A stretch of DNA of 64,000 bases from positions 527,486 through 591,485 of the forward strand of contig NC_017094.1 in the NCBI RefSeq assembly GCF_000284315.1, written 5' to 3'. Each line of letters begins with the position of its first letter. Position 1 is the first letter of the stretch. Source of the stretch: Leptospirillum ferrooxidans C2-3. GTDB lineage: Bacteria > Nitrospirota > Leptospirillia > Leptospirillales > Leptospirillaceae. The notes beneath the pieces were generated by a model that worked only from the letters and a program-made list of their open reading frames with translations, did no database searches and had not been told where the DNA came from. Below are positions 1 through 8,081 of the stretch, piece by piece. The position numbers and the translations under genes were made by a program.

Positions 1-227
1 ATTCCGTCTCCGTTTTATCGACTGAAACTTCACCCAGCATGCCGTTCAAGATTGGTCCCCATTGGTCAGGAGTTCGTGGATGGGTGAAGGTGGAAAAGGA
101 TGGTCTCCATTATTTTATCCGTACAAAAAAAGATTTTTATGCTCAACCGGAACACTTTCGCGGAATGCTGGACTGTGTGAAAGATTCCTATAAATGCATC
201 GTCAAGTTTTCAACCGATTCGCCTTGA
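1..227 (+). CDS. Possible 3' end of a gene entering from the left edge
   Basis: The frame ending at the stop at 227 is open back to the left edge, so this may be the tail of a longer gene. The first internal ATG, at 39, has no Shine-Dalgarno sequence, which argues against it as the start. The C-terminal 62 residues contain several aromatic and basic residues and no recognised domain. It overlaps the convergent lipoprotein gene by 26 bases. I do not recognise it, and it could be a chance open frame. Confidence 0.35.
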   Translation, partial: SVSVLSTETSPSMPFKIGPHWSGVRGWVKVEKDGLHYFIRTKKDFYAQPEHFRGMLDCVKDSYKCIVKFSTDSP

Positions 228-642
228 TGAGCATTTGCAGGTTTTTGGAAGGATCCCTGAATATCACCGACCAGCGATCGATCTGCAATGTTCCATGAAA
301 CTCAGGGAAAGATTGTCCATCATAAGAAAGGCGTCCGGCATATTTGATCTCGTTTCTACACTTTTCGACGTGGTACATGACGAAGGAAGTGCTGCCGACA
401 TTCACCATGATCGAACTTGAAGGCCACTGGAATCCTTGAGGCAATCCTTTTGGAGAAGAACCAAAAGCTCCGGATACCAATGGTGAATTTTTAAAGACAA
501 CGGTCGATCCAATCACCTCTTTGAAGGAAAAGAGGATGCGGTCGGCTCTGGAAACGTCTCGACATCCTGACCCGATCGTCGCACATCCGGCGAAGAGAGT
601 GAGACCGGACAGAGCAAGAAAGAATCCGATCTTGGATCTCAC
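202..642 (-). CDS. Hypothetical lipoprotein
   Basis: About 146 residues. The N-terminus is a lipoprotein signal: basic start, hydrophobic core, then a lipobox LFAGC near residue 20, so it is probably exported and lipidated. I chose the GTG at 642 because an AAAGGAGG sits six bases upstream of it; the TTG at 648 lies directly against that sequence. The mature part has no recognised domain and contains a few cysteines. It runs opposite to the replication genes that follow. Function unknown. Confidence 0.72.
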   Translation of the reverse strand: MRSKIGFFLALSGLTLFAGCATIGSGCRDVSRADRILFSFKEVIGSTVVFKNSPLVSGAFGSSPKGLPQGFQWPSSSIMVNVGSTSFVMYHVEKCRNEIKYAGRLSYDGQSFPEFHGTLQIDRWSVIFRDPSKNLQMLIKANRLKT

Positions 643-733
643 AAACAACCTCCTTTAGAAGTAGGGGGGAAGGGAAATACAACCATGACAATCTACCAGA
701 ATTCCAGAGCAGTGCCCATGTACGGAGGATGAG

Positions 734-1129
734 ATGAAAGAGAAATTCGACTGCAATAATGACTCTTCGGTTTCAAACGAATCAAAAATCCAGAAATCTT
801 ACCTTATAAAAGGATTGTTTGTCTGGGATCGGGAGGGCTCCGGGCCGGAGTTAACAAATATTCCGGACTTCGATATCATGATGTATCAGGAACTCCTTTG
901 TGTGTACTATCAGACAGAATCACCTCTTCCATTCGACCTTGGCAATCTCATGAACCAGATTGAAGGTCGTGTCAGCTGTATATATGGGAAACACACGCTC
1001 AGAGAATATCGACGCCTCGTCCGGGTCCTCTCCCGATTTTTCGTTGCGATCGATCAGGGGTACGTTCCCCGCTATCCTCACAGCCGTTTCATCAATCCGG
1101 AAACGGATATGAAAGAGGAGGAGAACTGA
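734..1129 (+). CDS. Hypothetical protein upstream of replication gene
   Basis: 131 residues, start ATG at 734 just after a CGGAGG. There is no signal peptide or membrane segment. The middle is rich in aromatic residues and the C-terminal half in arginine (REYRRLVRVLSRFF). Its stop overlaps the start of the replication-like gene (ATG at 1129) by one base, so the two are probably translationally coupled. I do not recognise a family. Position suggests a role in replication control, which is inference only. Confidence 0.65.
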   Translation: MKEKFDCNNDSSVSNESKIQKSYLIKGLFVWDREGSGPELTNIPDFDIMMYQELLCVYYQTESPLPFDLGNLMNQIEGRVSCIYGKHTLREYRRLVRVLSRFFVAIDQGYVPRYPHSRFINPETDMKEEEN

Positions 1130-2325
1130 TGCGGACCTATGCCAAAATTTCCCCCCAATTCTGGATCGGACAAACGGGAAAAAAACTCCGCAAAACGGGT
1201 CCAGAAGCTCAGCTTGTCGCGTTGTACCTGCTCACGAATCCCCATGCGAATATGCTTGGTGTCTACCATCTCCCGGTCGCCTATATGGCGCACGATCTGG
1301 GATGCGAGGTCGGAGTAGCGATGAAGGGGCTTTCGGGATGCGCCGATGCCGGTTTCTGCAATTATGACGAAGCGACTGAAACCGTCTGGATCTACGAAAT
1401 GGCCAGGTTTCAGATCGGGGATTCCCTGAAGTCCGCCGATAACCGGGTCGCCGGAATTCAAAAGGAGTACGACGATCTACACGAAAATCCCTTTCTCCAA
1501 GGGTTCTTTGAAAAGTATGGAAGTGCTTTTTGTCTCACAAATTCAAGGGACTTTGAAGCCCCTTCGGAGGTCCTTCGAAGCCACTTCAAAGGGGTTCTGA
1601 AGGGCGATCAATCCCCTCTTGAACCCCCTTCAGAGGGAGAAAAGAAGGCGATTGTCCATTTGCGGGAAGACGGATCGGAGGAGAAAGGATCGTTTCCTTT
1701 GAAAACGCCTCCAGTCATGGCTGAAGCAAGGGGCTTCGAAGCCCCTTCGGAGGCCCTTCGAAGCCAAGAACAAGAACAGGAACAAGAACAGGAACAAGAA
1801 CAGGAACAAGATTTAAAAACTTTTGCTCCGAGCGATTTTTCCAAAAGCGAAAAATCCTCGAAGCCGGAAACCGATGAAAAACCCGGTAGTCATTCCGGAG
1901 AACCGCAGAAAGACCCCTCATCGCCGCTTCTGGACGGAACTACGACCCTTCTCCCCCATCAGCGCATTCGGCTTGATGCAGTGTCCATTCACTGGAAAGG
2001 AATACTCCCCGAAGACATCGAACGCTGGAAGAAAACCTATCCTGCGGTGGATGTTGAACAACAACTCCGGGAGATGGAAGTCTGGGCCTCCGCTCATCGT
2101 TCCCAATGGAAATCCAATTGGCTCCGCTTCATAGTGCACTGGCTCTCCAAGGAGCAGGATAAGGGTGGAACCTTCAGACGATCGAGTAGTCCGGAATTCC
2201 GAACGCCACCCAAGACCTTCGAACAGATCAAAGCCGAAAGAACCCACACCGCAGCGAAGCAGGTACTGGATGAAATCTACGGACCACAAGAAACGGAGGC
2301 CTCCATTGGAACGATTTCAGTCTGA
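1129..2325 (+). CDS. Phage-type replication initiation protein
   Basis: 398 residues. The N-terminal 130 residues (from MRTYAKISPQFW, through a YMAHDLGC-like segment, to IGDSLKSADNR) resemble the winged-helix region of phage and plasmid replication proteins that start 'MRTYAKISPxFW'. The C-terminal block around residues 285-340 (DIERWKKTYP, then WKSNWLRFIVHWL) resembles the conserved tail of such proteins. The middle is low complexity and contains a Glu-Gln repeat coded by a 12-base unit. It probably acts at the replication origin with the next gene, a helicase-loader-like protein. Family assignment is by recall of sequence pattern, not by search. Confidence 0.65.
   Translation: MRTYAKISPQFWIGQTGKKLRKTGPEAQLVALYLLTNPHANMLGVYHLPVAYMAHDLGCEVGVAMKGLSGCADAGFCNYDEATETVWIYEMARFQIGDSLKSADNRVAGIQKEYDDLHENPFLQGFFEKYGSAFCLTNSRDFEAPSEVLRSHFKGVLKGDQSPLEPPSEGEKKAIVHLREDGSEEKGSFPLKTPPVMAEARGFEAPSEALRSQEQEQEQEQEQEQEQDLKTFAPSDFSKSEKSSKPETDEKPGSHSGEPQKDPSSPLLDGTTTLLPHQRIRLDAVSIHWKGILPEDIERWKKTYPAVDVEQQLREMEVWASAHRSQWKSNWLRFIVHWLSKEQDKGGTFRRSSSPEFRTPPKTFEQIKAERTHTAAKQVLDEIYGPQETEASIGTISV
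1768..1810 (+). repeat. 12-bp tandem repeat coding (EQ)n
   Basis: About three and a half copies of a 12-base unit (GAACAGGAACAA) inside the replication gene, coding alternating Glu and Gln. Each unit is four codons, so copy-number change would alter protein length but not frame. Confidence 0.85.
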
Positions 2326-2938
2326 AGCACTTTTTTCCATGCTCGAAGCGATCTCCAGGATGAACAACCGGGAAATGTCGGCAGAAATATTCAAAATCTG
2401 GCTGGCCGCCCTGAATTCACATCCCTTCGAGGAGATTAAAAATGCTTTCAACCGGTATATCCAGACCGAATCGGGAATGCCGGCCCCTGCCGACATACTG
2501 AATATCCTCAGGGGATCCGAAGAGGACTTGGCTTTGGCCGCCCTGATCAAGGTTGAAAGCGCCATGAGTCGCTATGGATCTTACGCCACGGTGGTTTTCG
2601 ACGATCCGATCATTCATGCCGTGATTCCCGAATTGGGAGGATGGGTGCGCACTTGCCGGCTAAGCGAAAACGAGTTCACCTGGTGGAAAAAAGATTTCCG
2701 GGAACGATATCAGCACCATCTCCGATATGGGACCCTCACCAATCTTCCTCCCAAACTCCTGGGAATTTACGACGAAAAGAATCTTCTCTTCGGAGAAAAA
2801 CCCCAGAAGCCAAAAGTCGTCGGCAACTATGATAAGGCAATCGGCTGGGTATCGAAGCTTTCGAATCCCGAATCATTGTCATGGCTCAAAAAGAACGCTC
2901 CGGAAAAAATCGCTTCGTCTATAAAGGATGGTATCTGA
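2306..2938 (+). CDS. Replicative helicase loader-like protein
   Basis: About 210 residues from a TTG at 2306, which has a GGAGG six bases upstream. An in-frame ATG at 2270 is an alternative start. The N-terminal 70 residues (EIFKIWLAAL, HPFEEIKNAFNRYI, then PAPADIL) resemble the helical N-terminal domain of phage helicase loader/inhibitor proteins of the G39P type. The C-terminal half has no recognised domain. It overlaps the end of the replication gene, so the two are probably made together and act together in loading helicase at an origin. Function is inferred from pattern and context. Confidence 0.55.
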   Translation: MERFQSEALFSMLEAISRMNNREMSAEIFKIWLAALNSHPFEEIKNAFNRYIQTESGMPAPADILNILRGSEEDLALAALIKVESAMSRYGSYATVVFDDPIIHAVIPELGGWVRTCRLSENEFTWWKKDFRERYQHHLRYGTLTNLPPKLLGIYDEKNLLFGEKPQKPKVVGNYDKAIGWVSKLSNPESLSWLKKNAPEKIASSIKDGI

Positions 2939-2967
2939 AAATAACATTATTATTCAGGAGAAAGACC

Positions 2968-3174
2968 ATGTTCATCAAACGCTATTGCGGTCATGAGGAG
3001 GTCATCAAGGCCCCGGAGACAAAAGATCAGTTTCTGATGGAAAGAGGTCGTCAGTGCAAAAAGTGCCGGGTTTCCCCGGTAAGCAGTAATGAAATTGACA
3101 GGCCGACCATCGAAAAAATTCGATGGCAAGTTCCACGAGCTATGGCAAGTGCCATGGATCGCTTGGGGGAATAA
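2968..3174 (+). CDS. Small zinc-knuckle-like protein
   Basis: 68 residues. ATG at 2968 follows an AGGAG seven bases upstream. It carries a CGH near residue 7 and CKKC near residue 33, spaced as in a small metal-binding finger. The same pattern (CGH, then about 25 residues, then CxxC followed by R) appears in the small gene at 63445, so the two look like diverged copies. Basic overall, with no signal peptide, so probably cytoplasmic and possibly nucleic-acid binding. Exact role unknown. Confidence 0.6.
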   Translation: MFIKRYCGHEEVIKAPETKDQFLMERGRQCKKCRVSPVSSNEIDRPTIEKIRWQVPRAMASAMDRLGE

Positions 3175-3243
3175 GCGGGAGGCACTGTGTGTCTCCCTGA
3201 ATGCGGAAATTTCCGCACAAATTTCATCAGAGGAGGAAGTGAA

Positions 3244-3537
3244 ATGGGTGGACAGAATTTCGGAGCGATGTCAAATGGCTTCATTTCGAACACACAGGGG
3301 GTCGGGGCTCTGATCCTGTACTTGTTCACACTTGTCGGAGTGGTTATGGCGGGAATGGGAATCCATGGTTTTTATAAGGCACAGCAAAGTCATCAGCCTG
3401 GGGAGATGGGAAAAGCGGCTACAATGTTGGTTGTCGGGATCATTCTGGCCGGAGGACTCATGTATTTCATTAATTCCGGCTCGACGACGATGGGAGCCGG
3501 TACATCCTCCACTCTTCAGGGCATTGTGAATCCCTGA
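3244..3537 (+). CDS. Small inner-membrane transfer protein, IcmD/TraR-like
   Basis: 97 residues. The ATG at 3244 follows GAGGAGGAAG. Two hydrophobic segments at roughly residues 17-38 and 59-79 flank a short polar loop (KAQQSHQPGEMGKAA). This layout, and resemblance to the larger IcmC/TraQ-like protein at 12964 (shared motif GxxMxGxxGhhhVGI), fits the small membrane proteins IcmD/DotP (TraR in IncI plasmids) of type IVB secretion systems. It would sit in the inner-membrane part of the transfer channel. Assignment rests on topology and context, so moderate confidence. Confidence 0.5.
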   Translation: MGGQNFGAMSNGFISNTQGVGALILYLFTLVGVVMAGMGIHGFYKAQQSHQPGEMGKAATMLVVGIILAGGLMYFINSGSTTMGAGTSSTLQGIVNP

Positions 3538-3560
3538 TGGCGGGATCGGGAAGCATTCTC

Positions 3561-3584
3561 CGGGAGAGGGTTTCACCCTTCCCG
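3561..3584 (+). other. Intergenic hairpin
   Basis: CGGGA(g)AGGGT, TTC loop, ACCCTTCCCG: a ten-pair stem with one bulged G, in the gap between the IcmD-like gene and the VirB9-like gene. No T-run follows, so it is more likely an mRNA processing or stability element than a terminator. Confidence 0.5.
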
Positions 3585-3643
3585 GGACGCTTTCGGCTAT
3601 TGGACCTCGGGTCAAAAAAACTATAGAGAGGGAGAAAAAAGAC

Positions 3644-4126
3644 ATGAAGACATTTTTTTTGAAATTGGGAAAGGGGTTGGTATGGGTCGGGAGTCTCTTG
3701 TGTTTGTCGGGAGTCGTGGCGTTTGCGGGTGAAAACGAATTGTCTCCACCGCCCCTCGCTCCGCCGATGCTCGGTCTGGATGGTCCCTATCTTGGGACCG
3801 AACAGGTTCTCCGTGTCGATGGGGAAAAACTGCCGATTATCCGAGGCAAAATCGGCTACGACTCGGTTCTGCTCTTTCCCGGGAAAAATGTCCGGAAGAT
3901 CTTTCTGGGCGGTTATTCCTGGTCGGGATCGAGCGAGAACATAGCGGGAGAAGGCGTGGTCATCTTGGATCCTCCTTATTCGCCTCCGGTCGACTCGAAT
4001 CTGGTCGTGGTATTCAAGCGGGGAGTTTCAATCTTTCAGCTGAAAACGGTCGATCCGAACAAGCCGTTTATGGCGCGCACGGTTGTCCTGTTTGAAGGGG
4101 AGGAAAAAGATCAGCGCCCGAAGTAA
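3644..4126 (+). CDS. Periplasmic protein with VirB9/TrbG N-domain-like pattern
   Basis: 160 residues with a clear signal peptide (cut near VAFA, residue 28). The ATG at 3644 follows AGAGAGGGAGAAAAAAGAC. The mature part has the run of features typical of the N-terminal beta domain of VirB9/TrbG: a LLFPGKNVRKIFLGG segment, then a DSNLVVVF segment near the 'TNLxV' position, then FQLKTVD. The C-terminal domain that contacts the outer-membrane ring is absent. It may be a short VirB9-like part of the transfer channel, but DotH already fills the equivalent role here. This is inference from pattern. Confidence 0.45.
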   Translation: MKTFFLKLGKGLVWVGSLLCLSGVVAFAGENELSPPPLAPPMLGLDGPYLGTEQVLRVDGEKLPIIRGKIGYDSVLLFPGKNVRKIFLGGYSWSGSSENIAGEGVVILDPPYSPPVDSNLVVVFKRGVSIFQLKTVDPNKPFMARTVVLFEGEEKDQRPK

Positions 4127-4434
4127 AAAGGCCGGACGCGGTCCGGAAGGCAGATGAAGAAATACGGCCAGCCTTTTGCCAAGACTGGACTATTTCTTGC
4201 TATTTCGGCTCGTTTGTCTTCGCAGGGTTTTTGAGAAGGAAAAACTGCATAAGCCATGGCTTCGGCGAATGGCAAGTGTGTGGTCGGATTTTGTGGATTC
4301 GGATATAGAATCGCGTTTTGGTTAATAACTTCTTCCCAAAGCACCCAGAAGCGGGTTTCATCGGCGGAAGCGAGAAGAGGAGAAAGTAAAAACATGCCAA
4401 GAACGAGAGTCGGTACAAAAAGTTTTATCGACAT
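4111..4434 (-). CDS. Small secreted hypothetical protein
   Basis: 107 residues on the minus strand, between two plus-strand genes. The start ATG at 4434 has a perfect AGGAGG four bases upstream. A strong signal peptide ends near LLASA (residue 24). The mature protein is about 80 residues and has two cysteines, so a disulfide is possible in the periplasm; a DsbC-like gene lies next door. No family recognised. The last 15 bases overlap the end of the neighbouring plus-strand gene. Confidence 0.65.
   Translation of the reverse strand: MSIKLFVPTLVLGMFLLSPLLASADETRFWVLWEEVINQNAILYPNPQNPTTHLPFAEAMAYAVFPSQKPCEDKRAEIARNSPVLAKGWPYFFICLPDRVRPFYFGR
4132..4146 (-). terminator. Candidate terminator hairpin
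   Basis: CCGGAC-GCG-GTCCGG, a perfect six-pair stem. Read on the minus strand it is followed by CCTTTTTAC, so it could end transcription of the small secreted gene, although it lies just inside that gene's last codons. On the plus strand it falls six bases after the VirB9-like stop, with no T-run. Confidence 0.4.
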
Positions 4435-4500
4435 GGAGCCTCCTGTGACTGGATCGTGCGCGCGGGAACGATTTTATCAAACACGAGAGGGAAAAACACT

Positions 4501-5431
4501 TATGAGAAGTCCTCGAAAAAGGATGGCAATCCTCTTTTTCTCCCTGGCGGCTTTGGCCGCCTGCCATAAAGCCGCTCCCTCGCCACCGGCCTCAAGCGGT
4601 GCCGGTCTCATGAAGAGCGCCAGTCTACTGATAGGCACTCTGTCGAAAAACACAGCCTCCGTGGTCCGGCTCTACCCGGGCCCCGACGGTCTGGTCGGAG
4701 TGATCTTCAAAAACCAGTCCGGAGTCATGAGGGTTGTCTGGATGACACCCCATGGTGCGGCGATCGTTCCGGGCCCCGTCATCACAGCCGCCGGACAGGA
4801 CCTGACCGGGATCGCACAACAGGCGGTCGATGCCGTGTCGAAACCGGTGACTTCGGCTCCCTCCGGATTTCCCGGAGGAATCGGGGGAGCCGCCGGGGAG
4901 CAAGTGCCCGACACACGTCCGCAAGCAGGATCTTCTGTTCAAGGGAAGAAAATGTCCGCGGACGATTTCCTGCTGATGTCCCGGCATTTGAAATCCATCC
5001 CCCTGGGGAGGGGAAGCCGGACAGTCTGGATCTACTTCGATCCGAACTGCATCTTCTGCAACCGTCTCTGGGAAGAAATGAAGCCGTTCGACAAAGTCGT
5101 GACGGCGCACTGGATCCCGGTGGGATTCCTTAAAAAAGACGATTCGCTCAAAAAAGCGACGGGAATTCTCCAGGCGCGTAATCCGCTTCTCGCTCTCCGG
5201 GAAAACGAGGACCGGTTCGATACCGAAACGGAGGAAGGTGGATACCCGAATCCGGGGAAGATCGATGTTGCCTCCGAACGGTCTGTTGCGACTTCCACAA
5301 TTGGTCTTGGCCAGGCAACAGGAGAACTGGCGACACCGACTATCGTGTACCAGGGCACGGATGGCAAGGCCCATAGCGTGATGGGCATGCCAGAGGATCT
5401 CCGGCGATTTCTGGCGGGGGTCAAAAACTGA
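4501..5431 (+). CDS. DsbC-like thioredoxin-fold lipoprotein
   Basis: About 309 residues from the ATG at 4501. Starts with a lipoprotein signal (LAALAAC). The C-terminal half is a thioredoxin fold: VWIYFDPNCIFC gives a CxxC active site (CIFC), and ATPTIVY supplies the cis-proline loop. This is the plan of DsbC/DsbG and of the TrbB/TraF disulfide isomerases of conjugative systems. It would shuffle disulfides in periplasmic transfer or pilus proteins. The N-terminal half has a beta-rich segment (VRLYPGPDGLVGVIF) of unknown role. An upstream in-frame extension to 4256 is open but lacks a signal peptide. Confidence 0.75.
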
Positions 5432-5432
5432 A

Positions 5433-5612
5433 ATGGAAAAAGGAGGGAGAAAAGGTTTGGGTCGGAAGGAAAAAAAAGAAATCAATCTTGTGGAGGTGGC
5501 GGTTGAATGCGAGCTTTGCGGGAGACTCTACCGGGTGATCAGCGACCACGCCGGCTTTTATATCTGTAACTCTTGCCGGTGGGACATCGTGTCCCCCCAC
5601 ATTCACGACTGA
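5433..5612 (+). CDS. Small zinc-ribbon protein
   Basis: 59 codons before a TGA at 5610. Two CxxC pairs (CELC near residue 26 and CNSC near residue 45) make a compact zinc ribbon. The ATG at 5433 has no ribosome site, while an AGGAGG at 5441 serves the in-frame TTG at 5457; the real start may be that TTG, giving 51 residues. It lies between the DsbC-like gene and ssb, close to both. Probably a cytoplasmic nucleic-acid or protein-binding factor. Function unknown. Confidence 0.5.
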   Translation: MEKGGRKGLGRKEKKEINLVEVAVECELCGRLYRVISDHAGFYICNSCRWDIVSPHIHD

Positions 5613-5634
5613 CTTTTCAATAGGAGAAAAGCAA

Positions 5635-6012
5635 ATGGCGAATTACAACAGGACAATCCTCATGGGCAACCTCACGGCCGATCCGGAAAAACGATTCACG
5701 AAGGATGGGAGTGCGGTGACGAATTTCACGGTTGCTGTCAACGGACCTCCCTCAAAGGACCCTGACCGGGAAGATGAGGTGTTGTTCATGCCATGCGTTA
5801 CCTTCGGAAAGACGGCGGAGGCGGTCGGTAAGTATCTGTCCAAGGGAGATCCTGTTCTTGTCGATGGCCGTCTTCGCACGGATAAATGGGAACAGGATGG
5901 AGAAAAAAAGAGCCGAACGGTATTGCGCGTGGGGCTTGTCCAGTTTTTGGGAAGAAAGGGAGAAGCTTCCGGGGAGCCGGAGGGAGCATCGGATGGGGAT
6001 CTCTCATTCTGA
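5635..6012 (+). CDS. ssb: Single-stranded DNA-binding protein
   Basis: 125 residues, start after TAGGAGAAAAGCAA. The OB-fold features are clear: NRTILMGNLTADPE, then FTVAVN, then VDGRLRTDKWEQDG. The C-terminus ends in the acidic tip DGDLSF, comparable to the DDDIPF tail that recruits partner proteins. Somewhat shorter than chromosomal SSB because the linker is reduced. Plasmid-borne SSBs protect transferred single strands on arrival and during replication, which fits this conjugative setting. Confidence 0.93.
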   Translation: MANYNRTILMGNLTADPEKRFTKDGSAVTNFTVAVNGPPSKDPDREDEVLFMPCVTFGKTAEAVGKYLSKGDPVLVDGRLRTDKWEQDGEKKSRTVLRVGLVQFLGRKGEASGEPEGASDGDLSF

Positions 6013-6036
6013 AAAGCTTCAATTATGTATCGATCG

Positions 6037-6059
6037 CACCCGCCCGAAGGGGGCGGGTG
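6037..6059 (+). other. Hairpin after ssb
   Basis: CACCCGCCC-GAAGG-GGGCGGGTG: perfect nine-pair GC-rich stem, 25 bases after the ssb stop. There is no T-run, so it is not a standard intrinsic terminator; it may limit read-through or protect the ssb mRNA end. Confidence 0.6.
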
Positions 6060-6086
6060 AAGATTGGACCATTGCCTGGAGGAATC

Positions 6087-6497
6087 ATGCTTGTGAAGGA
6101 ACCGAGTTTCATCCCACCACTCCTGCTCCATGGGGATCCCGAATGCTCCGGACCGGAAATGCCGGAGTCCGGCCCGATTCGGGAAAAGAAATTGGAGATG
6201 GAAAATCTTTTCTGGTGGAATCTCCATCGGCTGGGGATTAATCCCCGGATACTTGAGATTGAGGGAGACCGCGTGCATATTTCAGATGGGACGGTTGATA
6301 TCCGGGTTCCCGTCGAGAAGTTGGCCTTCGGGCTCTCGTTGTGTCTTTCGGAAGAAGGCAAGAGATATCCCCCGATACCACCAGGTCGGCCGTTTGTCAG
6401 CCAGATCGGGTATCTCTCCAGGCGGGGGAGGCGAGGAGGCATTCGTCTGAAGGAGGTTCTGGACATGATCGATCGCGGAAAAGAGGGGAACAAATGA
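6087..6497 (+). CDS. Hypothetical protein upstream of lytic transglycosylase
   Basis: 136 residues from the ATG at 6087, which follows CTGGAGGAATC. Cytoplasmic by composition. The middle (LEIEGDRVHISDGTVDIRVPVEKL) looks like a small beta-rich unit and the C-terminus is basic. Its stop overlaps the start of the next gene (ATGATG), so it belongs to the same operon as the transglycosylase, dotH and dotG. No family recognised. Confidence 0.65.
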   Translation: MLVKEPSFIPPLLLHGDPECSGPEMPESGPIREKKLEMENLFWWNLHRLGINPRILEIEGDRVHISDGTVDIRVPVEKLAFGLSLCLSEEGKRYPPIPPGRPFVSQIGYLSRRGRRGGIRLKEVLDMIDRGKEGNK

Positions 6498-6928
6498 TGG
6501 ATCTTCCTCCCCTTCCTGTCCCAGTCGCGTGCGTCCGTTCGGCGGCTGGATATTACGGGCTTCCTCCTCTCGCGATTGTCGGGATTCTTGGTGCGGAAGG
6601 GGGTCGTCTCGGCCAGGCGGTCCGCAATACCGACGGGTCCGAGGACCTGGGCCCAATGCAGATCAACAGCCGGTGGCTGCCTCGTCTCGCCCGATACGGT
6701 TTGACCCGCAGCAAACTTCTCATGAATCCGTGCGCAAACGTTTGGGCAGGGGCGTGGATACTCGCCCGATCCTATGCCCGGGACGGAGATGTCTGGATGG
6801 CAATCGGGCACTACCATTCAGGACGTCCAGGGGAAAGCCGGAAATATCGTCTCCGGGTTTCAAGAATTCTCTCCAAGTGGCTTGAACGGGAAGGGATTGA
6901 TCGGGGAGGAGAAGCGGATGGCCGGTAG
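6494..6928 (+). CDS. Lytic transglycosylase of transfer system (VirB1/PilT-like)
   Basis: About 144 residues. Goose-lysozyme-like SLT fold: the catalytic Glu lies in IVGILGAEGG (near residue 34), followed by NTDGSEDLGPMQINS and a late NVWAGAWIL helix. These are the family hallmarks of VirB1, IncI PilT and similar proteins. It would open peptidoglycan locally so the channel or pilus can be built. There is no obvious signal peptide, as in several plasmid homologues. It lies directly before dotH, with its end overlapping that start. ATG codons at 6494 and 6497 are both possible starts. Confidence 0.85.
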   Translation: MMDLPPLPVPVACVRSAAGYYGLPPLAIVGILGAEGGRLGQAVRNTDGSEDLGPMQINSRWLPRLARYGLTRSKLLMNPCANVWAGAWILARSYARDGDVWMAIGHYHSGRPGESRKYRLRVSRILSKWLEREGIDRGGEADGR

Positions 6929-8081
6929 GAAGCAAAAACGGGCGTTGGGAAACGGTCTGGAGAGCCTCTTCGGCCCGGAGGGTCCATCCGGCGGGCCGGA
7001 ACGGACGATCCCGGCTGCTTCGGGAGGTCAGGGAGGGATATTTGCAATCATTCTGGTGGCGTTCGTTCTCGGGGCATTAGTGGAGTTTTTTTTGTCTGAG
7101 GTCCATCTCCGGGTGGGGATCGGTCCTCCGTCGGCCAAAGCAGACTCCTTTCTGGCTCCTTCTCCAGCTCTTTCCGGGCCAGTGAAGGCTTCCGGACAAT
7201 CCGTTCCTTCCTCCAAAAAGGGAAGTTCCGTCGCTCCGAGGGAGGTTTCTCCCGGGAGTACCGTTGCCGGTTTTACACCACCCCCAGTTCCGGCAGATTT
7301 TCACGATTCGGTGGTTCGACAGGTGATCCATAACCGTTTTCCATTGTCTCCGGGCGATATAGGTCTTTTGAAGGGTATTCTGAAGCAGACGCAGAAAGCG
7401 GTTCATGGACCTCCTCCTGAGGGCCGGGCCGTTTCCGTTTCCGTATCTCTCGATCCCGGAGCCCAGTTTCCGGTGATCCACCTCGTTCCGGGGATCGCTT
7501 CGACCATCACGGTGGTGGATGCAAGCGGCGCTCCCTGGCCGATCGAGGATGTCATCGTTGGAAACGCCAAGTCGTTTCCGGTCCGTCGAATGAGCGCAAC
7601 GAACGGTGTCGTGATCGAACCGCAGAACAATGTGGGATGGACGAGTCTCTCCCTCGTTCTTCGGGGGAGGGGTACCCCGGCGGTTCTGAAACTTGTCGAT
7701 TCGGACACTCTTTCGGATACGCGGGTGACCGCCCGGATCGAAGCGCGGGGGCCGAATGCGGTCATCCCCATTTTTCGGGAAGCAAAGCCGGTTGTTTCAA
7801 GCCGGGTGTTGGCATTTCTGGACGGAATTCCTCCCTCCGAGGCCCGGGCGATTCCTGTCCATGGTACAGGGGACATGGAAGCATGGCGGGATGGCAACCG
7901 CCTGTTTGTGCGGACCCATCTTGATGTGCTGGCCCCTGCCTGGATCGAAACGGTCTCGGGGCCAAACGGAATGAAGCTTTATGTGTTTTCTCCGGTCTCG
8001 GTTATTACCGCGGCGGGAGAGGATGGAGAAATGATCACCGTTGAACTGGGAGAAGGAGCCACTGATGTCGGAAAGGGATGA
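6918..8081 (+). CDS. dotH: DotH/IcmK (TraN) type IVB secretion protein
   Basis: 387 residues from the ATG at 6918 (GGAGGAGAAGC upstream). A transmembrane segment lies at about residues 35-55 and is followed by a long proline/serine-rich linker. The C-terminal half carries the DotH/TraN signature: LDPGAQFPVIHLVPGIASTI, then DASGAPWPIEDV, then NNVGWTSLSLVLRGRGTP. DotH forms part of the outer-membrane core ring with DotC and DotD. The N-terminal transmembrane anchor followed by a long linker differs from the plain lipoprotein or signal-peptide start of Legionella DotH. The gene is followed by dotG with overlap, as traN-traO in IncI plasmids. Confidence 0.8.
   Translation: MAGRKQKRALGNGLESLFGPEGPSGGPERTIPAASGGQGGIFAIILVAFVLGALVEFFLSEVHLRVGIGPPSAKADSFLAPSPALSGPVKASGQSVPSSKKGSSVAPREVSPGSTVAGFTPPPVPADFHDSVVRQVIHNRFPLSPGDIGLLKGILKQTQKAVHGPPPEGRAVSVSVSLDPGAQFPVIHLVPGIASTITVVDASGAPWPIEDVIVGNAKSFPVRRMSATNGVVIEPQNNVGWTSLSLVLRGRGTPAVLKLVDSDTLSDTRVTARIEARGPNAVIPIFREAKPVVSSRVLAFLDGIPPSEARAIPVHGTGDMEAWRDGNRLFVRTHLDVLAPAWIETVSGPNGMKLYVFSPVSVITAAGEDGEMITVELGEGATDVGKG

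Noticed and set aside
4625-5485. 286-codon minus-strand frame opposite the DsbC-like gene
   Set aside because: Antisense shadow of a well-supported gene with CxxC and lipobox.
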